Under the pieces are notes generated by a model. That model made no database searches. It was not told where the DNA came from and worked only from the letters and a program-made list of their open reading frames with translations. The translations under genes and the position numbers were made by a program. Shown here piece by piece: positions 16,861-25,365 of a stretch of DNA of 43,621 bases (positions are counted from its first letter, which is position 1; each line of letters opens with the position of its first letter). Source of the DNA: Anaerolineae bacterium (lineage in GTDB: Bacteria; Chloroflexota; Anaerolineae; CG2-30-64-16); contig JAPKMS010000320.1 in NCBI GenBank assembly GCA_026645775.1, positions 1-43,621 of the forward strand, written 5' to 3'.

Positions 16861-17187
16861 ATGAAACTCATTATGGCCATCGTCAGCAGTGATGACTCTC
16901 GCGATGTTTTGGATCGCTTAACCAAAGCCGGTTTTCGCGCCACTGTGATCGGCACGACCGGCGGATTTTTGCGCGAAGGCAATACCACCATCTTCCTGGG
17001 CATCGAGGATCAGAAGGTCTCTGCGGCGCTGGATATCTTGCAGCAGGTGTGCCGGCGGCGTTCGCAGTGGGTGTCGCCGCTGCCCACCCTGGAAGGCCCG
17101 GGGTTAGAGATGGCCGAGCCGATCGAGGTGAGCGTGGGCGGTGCGGTGGCGTTCGTAATGAATGTGGAGCAGTTTATCCAAGCGTAG
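16861..17187 (+). CDS. PII-like cyclic-di-AMP receptor (DarA/YaaQ family)
   Basis: Single-domain member of 108 residues, the normal family size. It begins MKLIMAIVSSDDSRDVLDRL and carries GTTGGFLREGNTTIFLG, the conserved Thr-Gly-Gly/Gly-Asn-Thr stretch that contacts c-di-AMP. The C-terminal IEVSVGGAVAFVMNVEQF completes the fold. Such proteins form trimers and relay c-di-AMP levels to unknown partners. AGAGGAG lies 7 bases before ATG 16861. It is 42 bases after tmk. It is a paralogue of the fused two-domain protein at 4858. Confidence 0.92.
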   Translation: MKLIMAIVSSDDSRDVLDRLTKAGFRATVIGTTGGFLREGNTTIFLGIEDQKVSAALDILQQVCRRRSQWVSPLPTLEGPGLEMAEPIEVSVGGAVAFVMNVEQFIQA

Positions 17188-17194
17188 CCGACAG

Positions 17195-17590
17195 CTACAT
17201 CACGCCGAAATCGGCCCCGCTATCGCTGCCGCCGAGGTCCGGCATGGCTTGCTCGATGGCCTCGGGATCTTCGCCGGCTTCCAGCCGGCCGACGACCTCG
17301 TTGAATTCGGGGCCCAGGTCTTCACCGGTTTCGGTGGCCATTTTGCGCATGAAACGAGCCAATGACTTCGGGTCGTTCTCGTCCAGCCCTGATAGCGAGC
17401 TGGGGTCGGCCAGGTTGTCGAGCCGGCTTTCCTCAGAGCGAACCACCGCCACGCGGGAAATCAGGCGGTCAAGCCGTTTGCCGCCACAGCGGGGACAGAT
17501 GGCCTCACGGGTCTGGGCGTCTGCGAAAGAGCGCCATAACAGGCTGACACGCCGTTGACAGTCGTTACAAGTATATTCGTAAATGGGCAT
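17195..17590 (-). CDS. FmdB-family zinc ribbon regulatory protein
   Basis: Small protein of 131 residues. The N-terminal FmdB-type zinc ribbon is MPIYEYTCNDCQRR followed by CPRCGGKRLDRL, giving two C-x-x-C pairs. The rest is acidic and low in conservation (PDLGGSDSGADFGVM at the end). FmdB proteins were first linked to formamidase/formate gene regulation, but most have unknown roles. ATG at 17590 is chosen because MPIYEY is the conserved family start. It converges on the c-di-AMP receptor gene (7 bases apart) and diverges from gmk. Confidence 0.88.
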   Translation of the reverse strand: MPIYEYTCNDCQRRVSLLWRSFADAQTREAICPRCGGKRLDRLISRVAVVRSEESRLDNLADPSSLSGLDENDPKSLARFMRKMATETGEDLGPEFNEVVGRLEAGEDPEAIEQAMPDLGGSDSGADFGVM

Positions 17591-17636
17591 GCGGTCCTCA
17601 TAGCTGAAGCAGGGATGTTTACGGTTTTGTCGTCGA

Positions 17637-17644
17637 TTATAATG
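17637..17644. promoter_or_regulatory. Palindromic -10 box shared by divergent fmdB-like and gmk genes
   Basis: ATTATAAT reads TATAAT on both strands, so both divergent genes may use overlapping -10 boxes. On the minus strand TTGGAT lies 18 bases upstream; on the plus strand no good -35 is seen. RNA polymerase could serve only one direction at a time. Confidence 0.45.
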
Positions 17645-17684
17645 CATTTGCCGGATGCAATCCAAACGGTTCTCAGGGAGTCAC

Positions 17685-18350
17685 ATGAGTCAGTTAAATC
17701 AAATGCCGGTTGTTGAACCCCAGGAGAATGCGCCCACATGGTATGCGTCGTTGCATCAACCGCGGCCGCTGCTGGTTGTAATTTCCGGGCCATCGGGCGT
17801 CGGCAAAGACGCCACGATCCAACGGATGAAGGAGCTTGGGCAGACGTGCCATTTTGTGGTGACGGCCACGACACGGGAACGCCGCGCGGGTGAAACCGAG
17901 GGTGTCGACTATCTCTTCGTGTCCGAAACCGGGTTCGTGCAGATGATCGCCCGGGGTGAGCTGATCGAGCACGCGCTGGTTTACGGCCAATACAAAGGGA
18001 TCCCCAAGGAAAGCGTGCGCGCAGCCCTGGCGAGCGGGCAAGATGTAGTCATGCGCGTCGATGTCCAGGGCGCGGCCACGGTGCGAGAGCTGGCTCCCGA
18101 GGCGGTGACGATTTTTCTGACCGCTGAATCGGAGGAGGCGCTGATCGAGCGTCTGCGCCGGCGCCGCACCGAGAATGAAGCGCAATTGCAGCAGCGGATC
18201 GAGACGGCGCGCGCTGAGCTGGGACGAGCGGGCGAATTTAAGTATCGGATCATCAATAGCGAGTGCAATTTGGATGAGACGGTGGACCAGGTCATCGCAA
18301 TCATGAAAGCCGAGAAGTGCCGGATCGACTGGCGCCCGGTGGTTCTATGA
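17685..18350 (+). CDS. gmk: Guanylate kinase
   Basis: Converts GMP to GDP. The 221-residue product has the P-loop ISGPSGVGKDATI, the guanylate-kinase signature TTRERRAGETEGVDYLFVS for GMP binding, YGQYKGIPKESV, and RVDVQGAATVREL. An N-terminal extension of about 25 residues precedes the fold; no function is obvious. AGGGAG precedes ATG 17685; an upstream in-frame ATG at 17655 is less likely. The stop overlaps the next start by 4 bases (ATGA), so the rhomboid gene is co-translated. Confidence 0.94.
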   Translation: MSQLNQMPVVEPQENAPTWYASLHQPRPLLVVISGPSGVGKDATIQRMKELGQTCHFVVTATTRERRAGETEGVDYLFVSETGFVQMIARGELIEHALVYGQYKGIPKESVRAALASGQDVVMRVDVQGAATVRELAPEAVTIFLTAESEEALIERLRRRRTENEAQLQQRIETARAELGRAGEFKYRIINSECNLDETVDQVIAIMKAEKCRIDWRPVVL

Positions 18351-19504
18351 ACGGCGACGAAGGCCAGGAGGCCCCCGGCTCGCTCAACACGATCGAGCCG
18401 CCGACGCAGGCGGCAGGACACGCCATCCGGTTGCCGTTGGTCAAGCCGATCATCACCCAGGTGTTGCTGGGCATGCTGGTCGTGGTGTTTCTGGCCGAGA
18501 CGGTGCTCAGCCGATCCCTCAACACGACCCTGCCGGCCCTGGTCACGCTGGGCGCACAGGTGAACTCGCTGATCGCCGACGGTGCGGTCTGGCGGTTGTT
18601 CACTGCAATGTTCTTGCACATCGGGATCATGCACCTTGCGTTCAATGGCTGGGCGCTGTTCAGCCTGGGCCGTGAGGTGGAGATGTTCTACGGTCCCCCG
18701 TCATTTGCCGTGCTCTATTTGGTTTCGGGCCTGATCGGCAACGTGGCATATTACCTGTTCGGCTCGGACACGCTTTCAGCGGGCGCGTCGGGGGCGGTGT
18801 TTGGGCTGGTCGGGGCGGAGGTTGCGTTTTTCTTGTGCAACCGATCGTTGTTTGGGAAGCTGGGCCGGCAGCAATTGAGCAACCTTGCCGGGTTGATCGC
18901 GATCAACCTGCTGATCGGCTTCACGGTATCGGGGATCAACAACCTCGCGCACCTGGGGGGCCTGGTGAGTGGGCTGCTGCTGGGGCTGGGCATGGCGCCG
19001 CGTTACGAGCCAGAGTGGACCTGGGGCGGCGATGCACCAACACCGCACCTGGTCAACCGCACGCCAATGTGGCGCCGGCTGGCGGTGGTCGGGGCGGCCT
19101 TGGTGATCTTAGCGGGCGGGCTCATGCTCGGTAATCGGCATTGGGCCGGCAGCGCGGCGGTTTTGCAGCAGCGGGCGAGGACGGCCATTTCGAACAGCGA
19201 TTGGGCGCAGGCCCAGGCGTTGCTTGAGCGTGCAGTGGCCGCCGATCCGACCGATTCCGACAGCCGCTATAACCTGGGGGTTGTCTGCCTCCAGCAGAAC
19301 AAATTGGACGAGGCCGCCGCCGCGTTTGAGGCTGTGCTGGCACTCACCCCAGACTCGCCCGATGGATTATTTGCCTTGGGACTGGTCTACGCCGGGCAAG
19401 ACCGCTCAGCCGAGGCCCGGACTCTTCTGGAGCGCTTTCTCTCACAGGAGCCCACGGGCAATCGTGCGGATACGGCACGCCAGGTGTTGCAACAAGTGCC
19501 TTGA
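18347..19504 (+). CDS. Rhomboid intramembrane serine protease with C-terminal TPRs
   Basis: Membrane protease of 385 residues that cleaves transmembrane segments. About seven hydrophobic segments lie between residues 35 and 270. The catalytic motifs are in place: FLHIGIMHLAFN (H-x3-H-x3-N region), GASGAVFGLVG with the nucleophile Ser, and NLAHLGGLVSG with the catalytic His. After a last membrane segment (ALVILAGGLMLG) come about three TPR-like repeats (residues 280-380: AQALLERAVAADP, NLGVVCLQQNKLDEAAAAFEAV, ALGLVYAGQDRSAEA), probably for partner binding. It overlaps gmk by 4 bases. Confidence 0.9.
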   Translation: MNGDEGQEAPGSLNTIEPPTQAAGHAIRLPLVKPIITQVLLGMLVVVFLAETVLSRSLNTTLPALVTLGAQVNSLIADGAVWRLFTAMFLHIGIMHLAFNGWALFSLGREVEMFYGPPSFAVLYLVSGLIGNVAYYLFGSDTLSAGASGAVFGLVGAEVAFFLCNRSLFGKLGRQQLSNLAGLIAINLLIGFTVSGINNLAHLGGLVSGLLLGLGMAPRYEPEWTWGGDAPTPHLVNRTPMWRRLAVVGAALVILAGGLMLGNRHWAGSAAVLQQRARTAISNSDWAQAQALLERAVAADPTDSDSRYNLGVVCLQQNKLDEAAAAFEAVLALTPDSPDGLFALGLVYAGQDRSAEARTLLERFLSQEPTGNRADTARQVLQQVP

Positions 19505-19514
19505 GAGGTGCGCG

Positions 19515-20375
19515 ATGTCTCCGGTCGCCGGGTCTGCTGTTCGTGAATCGGCCATTGCCGGCATGTGGTATCCGGGCAGCGCATCGGAGCTGCGCCACAC
19601 GGTCGAGGCGTACTTGAGCCGGGTCAGTCCGGCCGCACTGCCCGGCCGGGTGGTTGCCCTGATCAGCCCGCACGCCGGTTATGCGTACTCCGGGCCTGTT
19701 GCGGCACATGCCTATGCCCAGGTGCGCGGCATGGACATTCGGCGGGTGGTGCTGCTCGGGCCGTTGCATCGGCTGATCCGGGGGAGCCGGCTGGGCGCCT
19801 TTATGGTGCCCGAGGAAGCCGCTTACCGCACACCCCTGGGTGATGTCGCCCTGGACCAGGCATTCCTCAGCGAATTGGGCGGCCGCGTGCCTCTCACCTA
19901 CGTGCGCCGCGATGAAGAACATTCCCTCGAAATCCAATTGCCCTTCTTGCAGGTCGCACTCGGTAATTTCGCGCTGGCGCCCATCATGTTGGGCGAGCAT
20001 ATTTCTGAGCCCGGTGCGCTTGCGCGGGCCGAGGCCTTGGGGCTGGCCCTGGCTGAACTGTGTGATGAGCATACGCTCCTGGTCGCCAGCACCGACCTGA
20101 GCCACCTGGACAACTACGCCGATGTCCGCAGGATCGATGGCCGCACAGTGGACCTGGTGGCGGCATTCGACCTGGCCGGGTTGACCGCCGCGTTGTACGC
20201 TGAGGAGGTTCAAGCGTGCGGCGCAACCGGCGTGGCGGCGGTTCTGGCGGCGGCGCGGAAGCTAGGGGCGCGGGGCGCACAAGTGCTGGCGTATGCGACC
20301 TCCGGCGACGTCACCGGCCAGAAGCGCGCCGGGACATACACCGTCGGTTACCTGGCCGCCGCGGTCCACGTCTGA
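19515..20375 (+). CDS. AmmeMemoRadiSam system protein B (MEMO1 family)
   Basis: MEMO1-type protein of 286 residues, related to class III extradiol dioxygenases. Family landmarks are visible: AGMWYPGSASELRHTVEAYL near the start, LISPHAGYAYSGPVAAHAY, RRDEEHSLEIQLPFLQ, VASTDLSHL and the C-terminal CGATGVAAVL. Elsewhere it occurs with AMMECR1 and a radical SAM protein, but neither partner is next to it here. GAGAGG lies before ATG 19515, 10 bases after the rhomboid stop. priA starts 3 bases after its stop. Confidence 0.9.
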   Translation: MSPVAGSAVRESAIAGMWYPGSASELRHTVEAYLSRVSPAALPGRVVALISPHAGYAYSGPVAAHAYAQVRGMDIRRVVLLGPLHRLIRGSRLGAFMVPEEAAYRTPLGDVALDQAFLSELGGRVPLTYVRRDEEHSLEIQLPFLQVALGNFALAPIMLGEHISEPGALARAEALGLALAELCDEHTLLVASTDLSHLDNYADVRRIDGRTVDLVAAFDLAGLTAALYAEEVQACGATGVAAVLAAARKLGARGAQVLAYATSGDVTGQKRAGTYTVGYLAAAVHV

Positions 20376-20378
20376 GCC

Positions 20379-23225
20379 ATGCTCTACGCTGACGTTTGCG
20401 CAAACACACCCCTCGGCCGGCGGGTCAGCCCGGCTACCGCTCACGAGGCTGAGGTCTTCACCTACGCGATCCCGGATCGGCTGGCTGACCGTTTGCAGCC
20501 CGGCCACCTTGTCTGGGTGCCTTTTCGCAGCCGCCGGTTGCAGGCGGTGGTGTTGCGGATCAGCGATGCCGCGCCGCAGTTCGACACCCACGAGATCCTC
20601 TCCCTGGTCTGGGCGCAGCCGCTGTTGACGCCCGCACAACTGGCCCTGGCCCGTTGGCTAAGTGACACCTATCTGGCGCCCCTCATTGAATCGCTCCGGG
20701 TGATGTTACCCGTGGGCCTGACGCAGCGCGGGCGCACGGTGTTTGTGCGGACCGCACGGCCCGCACCGCCGGACCTCACCGCGACTCAGGCGGCCCTGCT
20801 GGCGCACATCGCCCAGGCTGAAGGGGATTGGGCGGAGGTCAGTGAGGGCTTGCGGGGCGTAACCCAGCGCGCTGACTTGGAGCCATTGATCGAGCGCGGG
20901 TTGGTGAGCCGCGAGACTTCCTTCCCCACCCCACCGCCGCGGCCCAAGACGGACCGTCAGGTGCGGCTGTTGGCAGACGCGGACGCGATCGAGCGGGCCT
21001 TGCCGACCCTGGGGCGCGCATCCAAGCAGGCGGATACGCTGGCGTGGTTGGCGCAACAACCGCAGGCTGTCCCTGTGGAGCAGGTCTGCACCGCGATCGG
21101 CTGCACCGCCGGACCGGTGAAGGCGTTGGCTGAGCGCGGGTGGGCGGCGATCACGCCGGGCGCGAGCCGGGGCAAGCCAGCGACGGTGGCCTTGACGCTG
21201 GCGCCGGAAGCCGTGCGCGATGCGATCATCCAGTTGCGTGGGGCCGAGAAACACCGGACTGTGCTGCAAGCGCTGCTGGCTCACGATGGCCCCGCCTGGG
21301 TCGGTTGGGTCTATGCGGAAACCGATGCCACGTTGGACACCTTGCGCGACCTCGAGGCCGCGGGCCTGGTCACCGTGGCCGAGGAGATGGTGTGGCGGGA
21401 CCCGTTGGCTGGCCAGCAGTTCAAGCTGGATCAGCCGCCTGCACTGACTGAAGATCAGCAGCGGGTGTGGGCGCGGGTCCGTGAGCGGATCAGCCAATCG
21501 GCGGATCGGCGAAGAGACGAAGAGGCGAATTCCGAAGCGACCGATTCGCCAGCGGCCAGCGGCCATCTGACATCCGACATTCCCCATTCGCCATTCGCCA
21601 TTCGCCATTCCCCTCTCCTCCTCCACGGCGTCACCGGTTCGGGTAAGACCGAAATTTACCTGCGGGCGATCGCCGATGTGCTTGGCCGGGGCCAGCAAGC
21701 GGTCGTGCTGGTGCCTGAGATCGCGTTGACGCCGCAGACCATCCGCCGTTTTGCCGCGCGCTTTCCGGGCAAGGTCACGGTGTGGCACAGCGAGTTGAGC
21801 GACGGCGAACGGTTCGACGTCTGGCGCCGCGTGCGCACCAACCACCCGGCCGCACAGGTAGTGGTTGGCTCCCGCTCCGCGCTGTTTCTGCCGTTCCCCG
21901 ACCTGGGTGTTATCGTGATCGACGAGGAGCACGAACCTTCGTACAAACAGGAACGGACTCCGCGCTATCATGCGCGCGCGGCCGCGCTCGCGCTGGGCCG
22001 GTTGTGCGGGACGCCGGTGCTGTTGGGCAGCGCAACGCCTGCCCTGGAAACGTATTATGCTGCGCAGCGCGGGGAGATCGAACTTCTGACATTGCCGAAG
22101 CGCATCCGCTCCGGCGAATGGACAGCCGGAAATGGCGTTGACGCGGTCGGCAATCTGACGCTGGTCCCGGTTGCCGCCAACGGCGAGCTGCCCCCGGTGC
22201 GCATTGTGGATATGCGCCAGGAATTGCGGGCGGGCAATCGCAGCATGTTCAGCCGGCCGCTGGCAACCGGGTTGCGGCACGTCTTGTCGGCCGGACAGCA
22301 GGCGATCCTCTATCTCAATCGCCGCGGCACGGCGACGTTTATCTTGTGCCGCGATTGCGGCCGCGTGGAGAGCTGCCCGCGGTGCCTGATCCCACTGACG
22401 CTGCACGGCGCCGGCGAGCATCCTTCGTCGGAGCTTGTCTGTCATCACTGCAACCGGCGCTATCCGGTGCCCAGCGTCTGTCTGACGTGCGGTGGGCGTC
22501 GCATCCGGTTTTTTGGCGTGGGCACCGAACGCGTGGAAGAGGCGGTTAAGTTGGAATTTCCCGAGGCGCGCACCCTGCGCTGGGATCGGGACGTCACCGG
22601 CCCCAAGGGCTCGCACGACGCCATCCTGTCCAAATTCATCGCGCACGAGGCCGACGTGTTGATCGGCACCCAGATGATCGCCAAAGGGCTGGATCTGCCG
22701 CTGGTGACCCTGGTGGGTGTGATGGCCGCCGACACCGGGCTGTTTTTGCCTGATTTCCGGGCCGGCGAGCGCACCTTCCAATTGCTGACCCAGGTGGCAG
22801 GCCGCGCTGGACGCAGCACGTTGGGCGGCGAGGTCGTCATCCAGACCTATCACCCGGAACATTACGCAATCATTGCGGCGAGCAACCATGATTATGAGGG
22901 CTTCTATCGGCAGGAGATGGCATTTCGGCGGGAGCAGCGGTATCCGCCGGTGCGGCGCCTGGCGCGGCTGGTCTTTTATCACGGTCAGCGCGACAAGGCC
23001 CAGGCGGAGGCGAGCCGGTTGAGTCAGGAGCTGCGCGCACAAATCGTCGAGCTCGCATTGGCGGAGACGGATCTGATCGGTCCAGCCCCGTGTTTCTTCA
23101 GCCGCCAGCGCGGGGAATACCGTTGGCAGATCGTGGTGCGCAGTCCTGACCCCGCTGCGCTGCTGCGCCATATCGTCTTGCAACCCGGTTGGCGGCTTGA
23201 TATCGACCCGGTGGATTTACTATGA
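20379..23225 (+). CDS. priA: Primosomal protein N' (replication restart helicase PriA)
   Basis: 3'-5' DNA helicase that reloads the replisome at stalled forks. The 948-residue product is longer than usual (about 730-830). Order: N-terminal DNA-binding domain ([18 protein letters not shown]), a winged-helix/linker region, a low-complexity stretch (residues 373-413), then the helicase: Walker [13 protein letters not shown] (residue 417), DEEH box [13 protein letters not shown], and the eight-Cys zinc region ([13 protein letters not shown] ... [18 protein letters not shown]). Motifs IV-VI follow, with [15 protein letters not shown] and QVAGRAGR. It overlaps the thioredoxin-like gene by 4 bases. 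The long open frame on the opposite strand is a codon-bias shadow. Confidence 0.95.
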   Translation: MLYADVCANTPLGRRVSPATAHEAEVFTYAIPDRLADRLQPGHLVWVPFRSRRLQAVVLRISDAAPQFDTHEILSLVWAQPLLTPAQLALARWLSDTYLAPLIESLRVMLPVGLTQRGRTVFVRTARPAPPDLTATQAALLAHIAQAEGDWAEVSEGLRGVTQRADLEPLIERGLVSRETSFPTPPPRPKTDRQVRLLADADAIERALPTLGRASKQADTLAWLAQQPQAVPVEQVCTAIGCTAGPVKALAERGWAAITPGASRGKPATVALTLAPEAVRDAIIQLRGAEKHRTVLQALLAHDGPAWVGWVYAETDATLDTLRDLEAAGLVTVAEEMVWRDPLAGQQFKLDQPPALTEDQQRVWARVRERISQSADRRRDEEANSEATDSPAASGHLTSDIPHSPFAIRHSPLLLHGVTGSGKTEIYLRAIADVLGRGQQAVVLVPEIALTPQTIRRFAARFPGKVTVWHSELSDGERFDVWRRVRTNHPAAQVVVGSRSALFLPFPDLGVIVIDEEHEPSYKQERTPRYHARAAALALGRLCGTPVLLGSATPALETYYAAQRGEIELLTLPKRIRSGEWTAGNGVDAVGNLTLVPVAANGELPPVRIVDMRQELRAGNRSMFSRPLATGLRHVLSAGQQAILYLNRRGTATFILCRDCGRVESCPRCLIPLTLHGAGEHPSSELVCHHCNRRYPVPSVCLTCGGRRIRFFGVGTERVEEAVKLEFPEARTLRWDRDVTGPKGSHDAILSKFIAHEADVLIGTQMIAKGLDLPLVTLVGVMAADTGLFLPDFRAGERTFQLLTQVAGRAGRSTLGGEVVIQTYHPEHYAIIAASNHDYEGFYRQEMAFRREQRYPPVRRLARLVFYHGQRDKAQAEASRLSQELRAQIVELALAETDLIGPAPCFFSRQRGEYRWQIVVRSPDPAALLRHIVLQPGWRLDIDPVDLL
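21496..21618. repeat. In-frame low-complexity insertion in priA
   Basis: Short words in tandem: GGCGGATCGGCGAAGAGACG and ATTCGCCATTCGCCATTCGC. The left end (AATCGGCGGATCGGCGAA) and right end (repeated ATTCGCC) are roughly complementary, giving an imperfect palindrome. It encodes about 41 polar residues immediately before the Walker A loop and keeps the frame. Confidence 0.7.
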
Positions 23226-23755
23226 CACGTTTGCGATGGAATATCTTAATCGTGCTCACCCTGGCGGTAGGCCTGGTCTGGATTTGGGTTAACCGACTCC
23301 CGGTCGATCGTGCGCAGACGGTTGATCTGCGACCTGCACCGGCGGTGGGACATCCCGCTCCCGATTTCACCCTGACGACCGCGGGCGGTGAGCCATTTAA
23401 TCTCGCTGATCTGCGCGGCATCCCGGTCGTCTTAAACTTTTGGGCTACTTGGTGTCCGCCATGCCGAGCTGAGCTGCCCGAACTTGAGGCGGCAAGCAAC
23501 CGCTTTGCAGGGCAAGTGGCTATCGTCGGCGTGAACCAGGCAGAGGCGCCCGCAGCGGTGCAGGCGTTCGCAACCCAGTTGGGGTTGACCTTTGCGATCC
23601 CGCTGGATCAGGATGCGGCCGTTAGCCAGCGCTACTTCGTGCGGAGCCTGCCGACCACCTTTTTCATCGATCGGGACGGCGTGATCCAGCAACTCCAGGT
23701 GGGTCCGGTGACCGAGGCGACGCTGACGCAGTTGTTGAAGACGATCTATCCGTGA
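23222..23755 (+). CDS. TlpA/ResA-like membrane-anchored thioredoxin
   Basis: Extracytoplasmic thiol-disulfide oxidoreductase of 177 residues. An N-terminal hydrophobic anchor ([16 protein letters not shown], residues 8-23) is followed by a thioredoxin fold of the AhpC/TSA-Redoxin type: [12 protein letters not shown], then [16 protein letters not shown] with the C-P-P-C active site, and the cis-Pro region [12 protein letters not shown]. Such proteins reduce disulfides for cytochrome c maturation or protein folding outside the membrane. The start overlaps the priA stop by 4 bases. Confidence 0.92.
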   Translation: MTRLRWNILIVLTLAVGLVWIWVNRLPVDRAQTVDLRPAPAVGHPAPDFTLTTAGGEPFNLADLRGIPVVLNFWATWCPPCRAELPELEAASNRFAGQVAIVGVNQAEAPAAVQAFATQLGLTFAIPLDQDAAVSQRYFVRSLPTTFFIDRDGVIQQLQVGPVTEATLTQLLKTIYP

Positions 23756-23808
23756 TTGCGGATTGACGATTGCGAATTGCGGGTCGGCTTGAAACCTGAG
23801 GAGATCAG

Positions 23809-24564
23809 ATGCTTCCTGTTTTGCAAATTGGCCCTCTTTCCCTTCCCACCTACCCTCTGGCGTTGCTGTTGGCCGGCTGGATCGCGTTGGAGGTAGGCGC
23901 ACGGGCCGCGCGGCGGCTGGGGCTGGACGGCGATCACATCTACAATGTCGGGGTGTACGCGCTGGCAGCGGGAGCGGTCGGCGGCCGGCTGGGCCATGTG
24001 GTTGCCTATTGGCCCGCTTACCGGACGCAACTGCTGGAGATTTTTGGGTTCAACAGCCGGGCGTTTCTCTTGTGGCCGGCTGCGGCTGCGGCGCTCGTAG
24101 TTGCGAGCGGGTATCTCTACCGCCAGCGACTGCCGTTGGCGCGCATGCTCGATGCGGCGGCGCCGGGCGCGTTGGCCGGCGCCGCGGTCGCCAGCTTGGG
24201 CGCGCTGCTGGCCGGCCGGGCCTACGGCGCGGCGGCGCGCGTGCCGTGGGCGGTGAACCCGTGGGGCGTGTCACGGCATCCCAGCCAGGTGTACGAGGCG
24301 TTGGCCGCGCTGGCCGTCGCGCTGCTGGTGCTGCAGATGATCCGCCGGGGCAGCCGTCCGGGCGCAGCAGCGCTGGTCGCGTTGGCCGGCTACGGGCTGA
24401 GCCGCTGGCTGCTGGAGCCGTTCCGGGCGCCGGAGGTGAGCGCGACGATCCTGGGTGGGCTGCGATCGGCGCAGGTGCTGGGGCTGGCCGCGGCGCTGAT
24501 CGCGCTGTGGGGGCTTCGGGTCCTCGGACAGCGGACTGGTGAGGCGGGCGTGGTGGCGGAATAG
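23809..24564 (+). CDS. Lgt-like (prolipoprotein diacylglyceryl transferase family) membrane protein, diverged
   Basis: Polytopic protein of 251 residues. Resemblance to Lgt is seen in LSLPTYPLALLLAGW, in GGRLGHV, in SRHPSQVYEALAAL (Lgt has HP-[ST]-Q-[LV]-Y-E) and in SRWLLEPFRAPE near the C-terminus, which keeps the Arg/Glu pair. The H-G-G motif and the G-R-I-G-N-F stretch with catalytic Arg/Asn of true Lgt are not seen; the corresponding part reads AGRAYGAAARVPWAV. It may be a distant paralogue with altered or lost activity. Its neighbour, a TlpA-type thioredoxin, is also membrane-bound. Confidence 0.72.
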   Translation: MLPVLQIGPLSLPTYPLALLLAGWIALEVGARAARRLGLDGDHIYNVGVYALAAGAVGGRLGHVVAYWPAYRTQLLEIFGFNSRAFLLWPAAAAALVVASGYLYRQRLPLARMLDAAAPGALAGAAVASLGALLAGRAYGAAARVPWAVNPWGVSRHPSQVYEALAALAVALLVLQMIRRGSRPGAAALVALAGYGLSRWLLEPFRAPEVSATILGGLRSAQVLGLAAALIALWGLRVLGQRTGEAGVVAE

Positions 24565-24632
24565 GCACAGCCAAGCGCCCAGCGCCTATGGTTGAGTAGC
24601 TTCTCCCAACAACCGAAAAGGAGGTCTGCGCT

Positions 24633-25238
24633 ATGGATACTCAAAAATCTCAGTTCACCCGGATTCTGTTGATCATCCTGATCGTCCTCTACCTGCTCAC
24701 CCTTGCCGTTTTCAACTACACCAACTGGGCCGCGGCCCCGGAGTTCATGGAGTGGTGGATGCCGCTGGTCAACAGCCTGCTGCTGTCGATCCCGCTGGTG
24801 CTGTTGTACGGGTCGATCTACGTGCTGGTGGTCGCCTGGCGTGAGCGCAAGGCCCGCGGTGAGGTCAGCCCACGCCTGGCCGGGATTATCCACTGGGCGC
24901 CCCGCGTCGCGGCCATCCTCATCATCTTCTTCATCAGTCTCTTCTCGCTGGACGTGTTCGAGATGGAGGCGTCCCCGCTGGAGCTTGTGGGCGGCTTCCT
25001 GATCCACAGCATCCCGTCCATCGCTATGTCGGCGCTGCTGGTCTTTGCCTGGAAGCGCCCCGCGGTGGGATTCGTGGCCTTTCTGACCGCTGGCGCACTC
25101 TTCGCCTTCTTCTTCGTGCGTGACGTCGATTCTCTGCCCAACCTGCTGGTCTTCGTCTTCCCTATTCTACTGATCGCCGGCCTCTTTTATGCCGATTGGA
25201 AATGGGTAAGACCGCAGCCGCCTGTGGCTTCGCTGTAG
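24633..25238 (+). CDS. Hypothetical membrane protein, six predicted segments
   Basis: Protein of 201 residues, not assigned to a family with confidence. Hydrophobic segments lie near residues 9-26, 45-67, 88-107, 116-137, 145-159 and 168-185, with a positively charged loop (WRERKARGEVSPR) between the second and third. The start is supported by AAAGGAGG 8 bases before the ATG. It stands alone between an Lgt-like gene and a converging yqeC-mocA gene. Confidence 0.8.
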   Translation: MDTQKSQFTRILLIILIVLYLLTLAVFNYTNWAAAPEFMEWWMPLVNSLLLSIPLVLLYGSIYVLVVAWRERKARGEVSPRLAGIIHWAPRVAAILIIFFISLFSLDVFEMEASPLELVGGFLIHSIPSIAMSALLVFAWKRPAVGFVAFLTAGALFAFFFVRDVDSLPNLLVFVFPILLIAGLFYADWKWVRPQPPVASL

Positions 25239-25248
25239 CGACGCCGTT

Positions 25249-25262
25249 GTCTGCCGGCAGAC
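25249..25262. repeat. Perfect 14-base palindrome GTCTGCCGGCAGAC
   Basis: Lies between two converging genes and is followed by GGCAGG. A related core, AGTCTGC-CTGC-GCAGACT, occurs inside the RsmF-like gene at 28057-28074. No T-run is seen, so a terminator role is not supported. Confidence 0.45.
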
Positions 25263-25365
25263 GGCAGGAGGGTAAGGTGAACCAGCCCCGCCCACACACC
25301 GTCCTTCATCCCTGAGGTAAAAGTGACCGGATAAACAGGGGATGGGTAGCGCACGCCCCTTCTCT

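Noticed and set aside
20706-23183. 825-residue open frame on the minus strand across priA
   Set aside because: It lies opposite a well-conserved gene and its translation is rich in Arg, Gln and His with no domain; it is a codon-bias shadow in GC-rich DNA.
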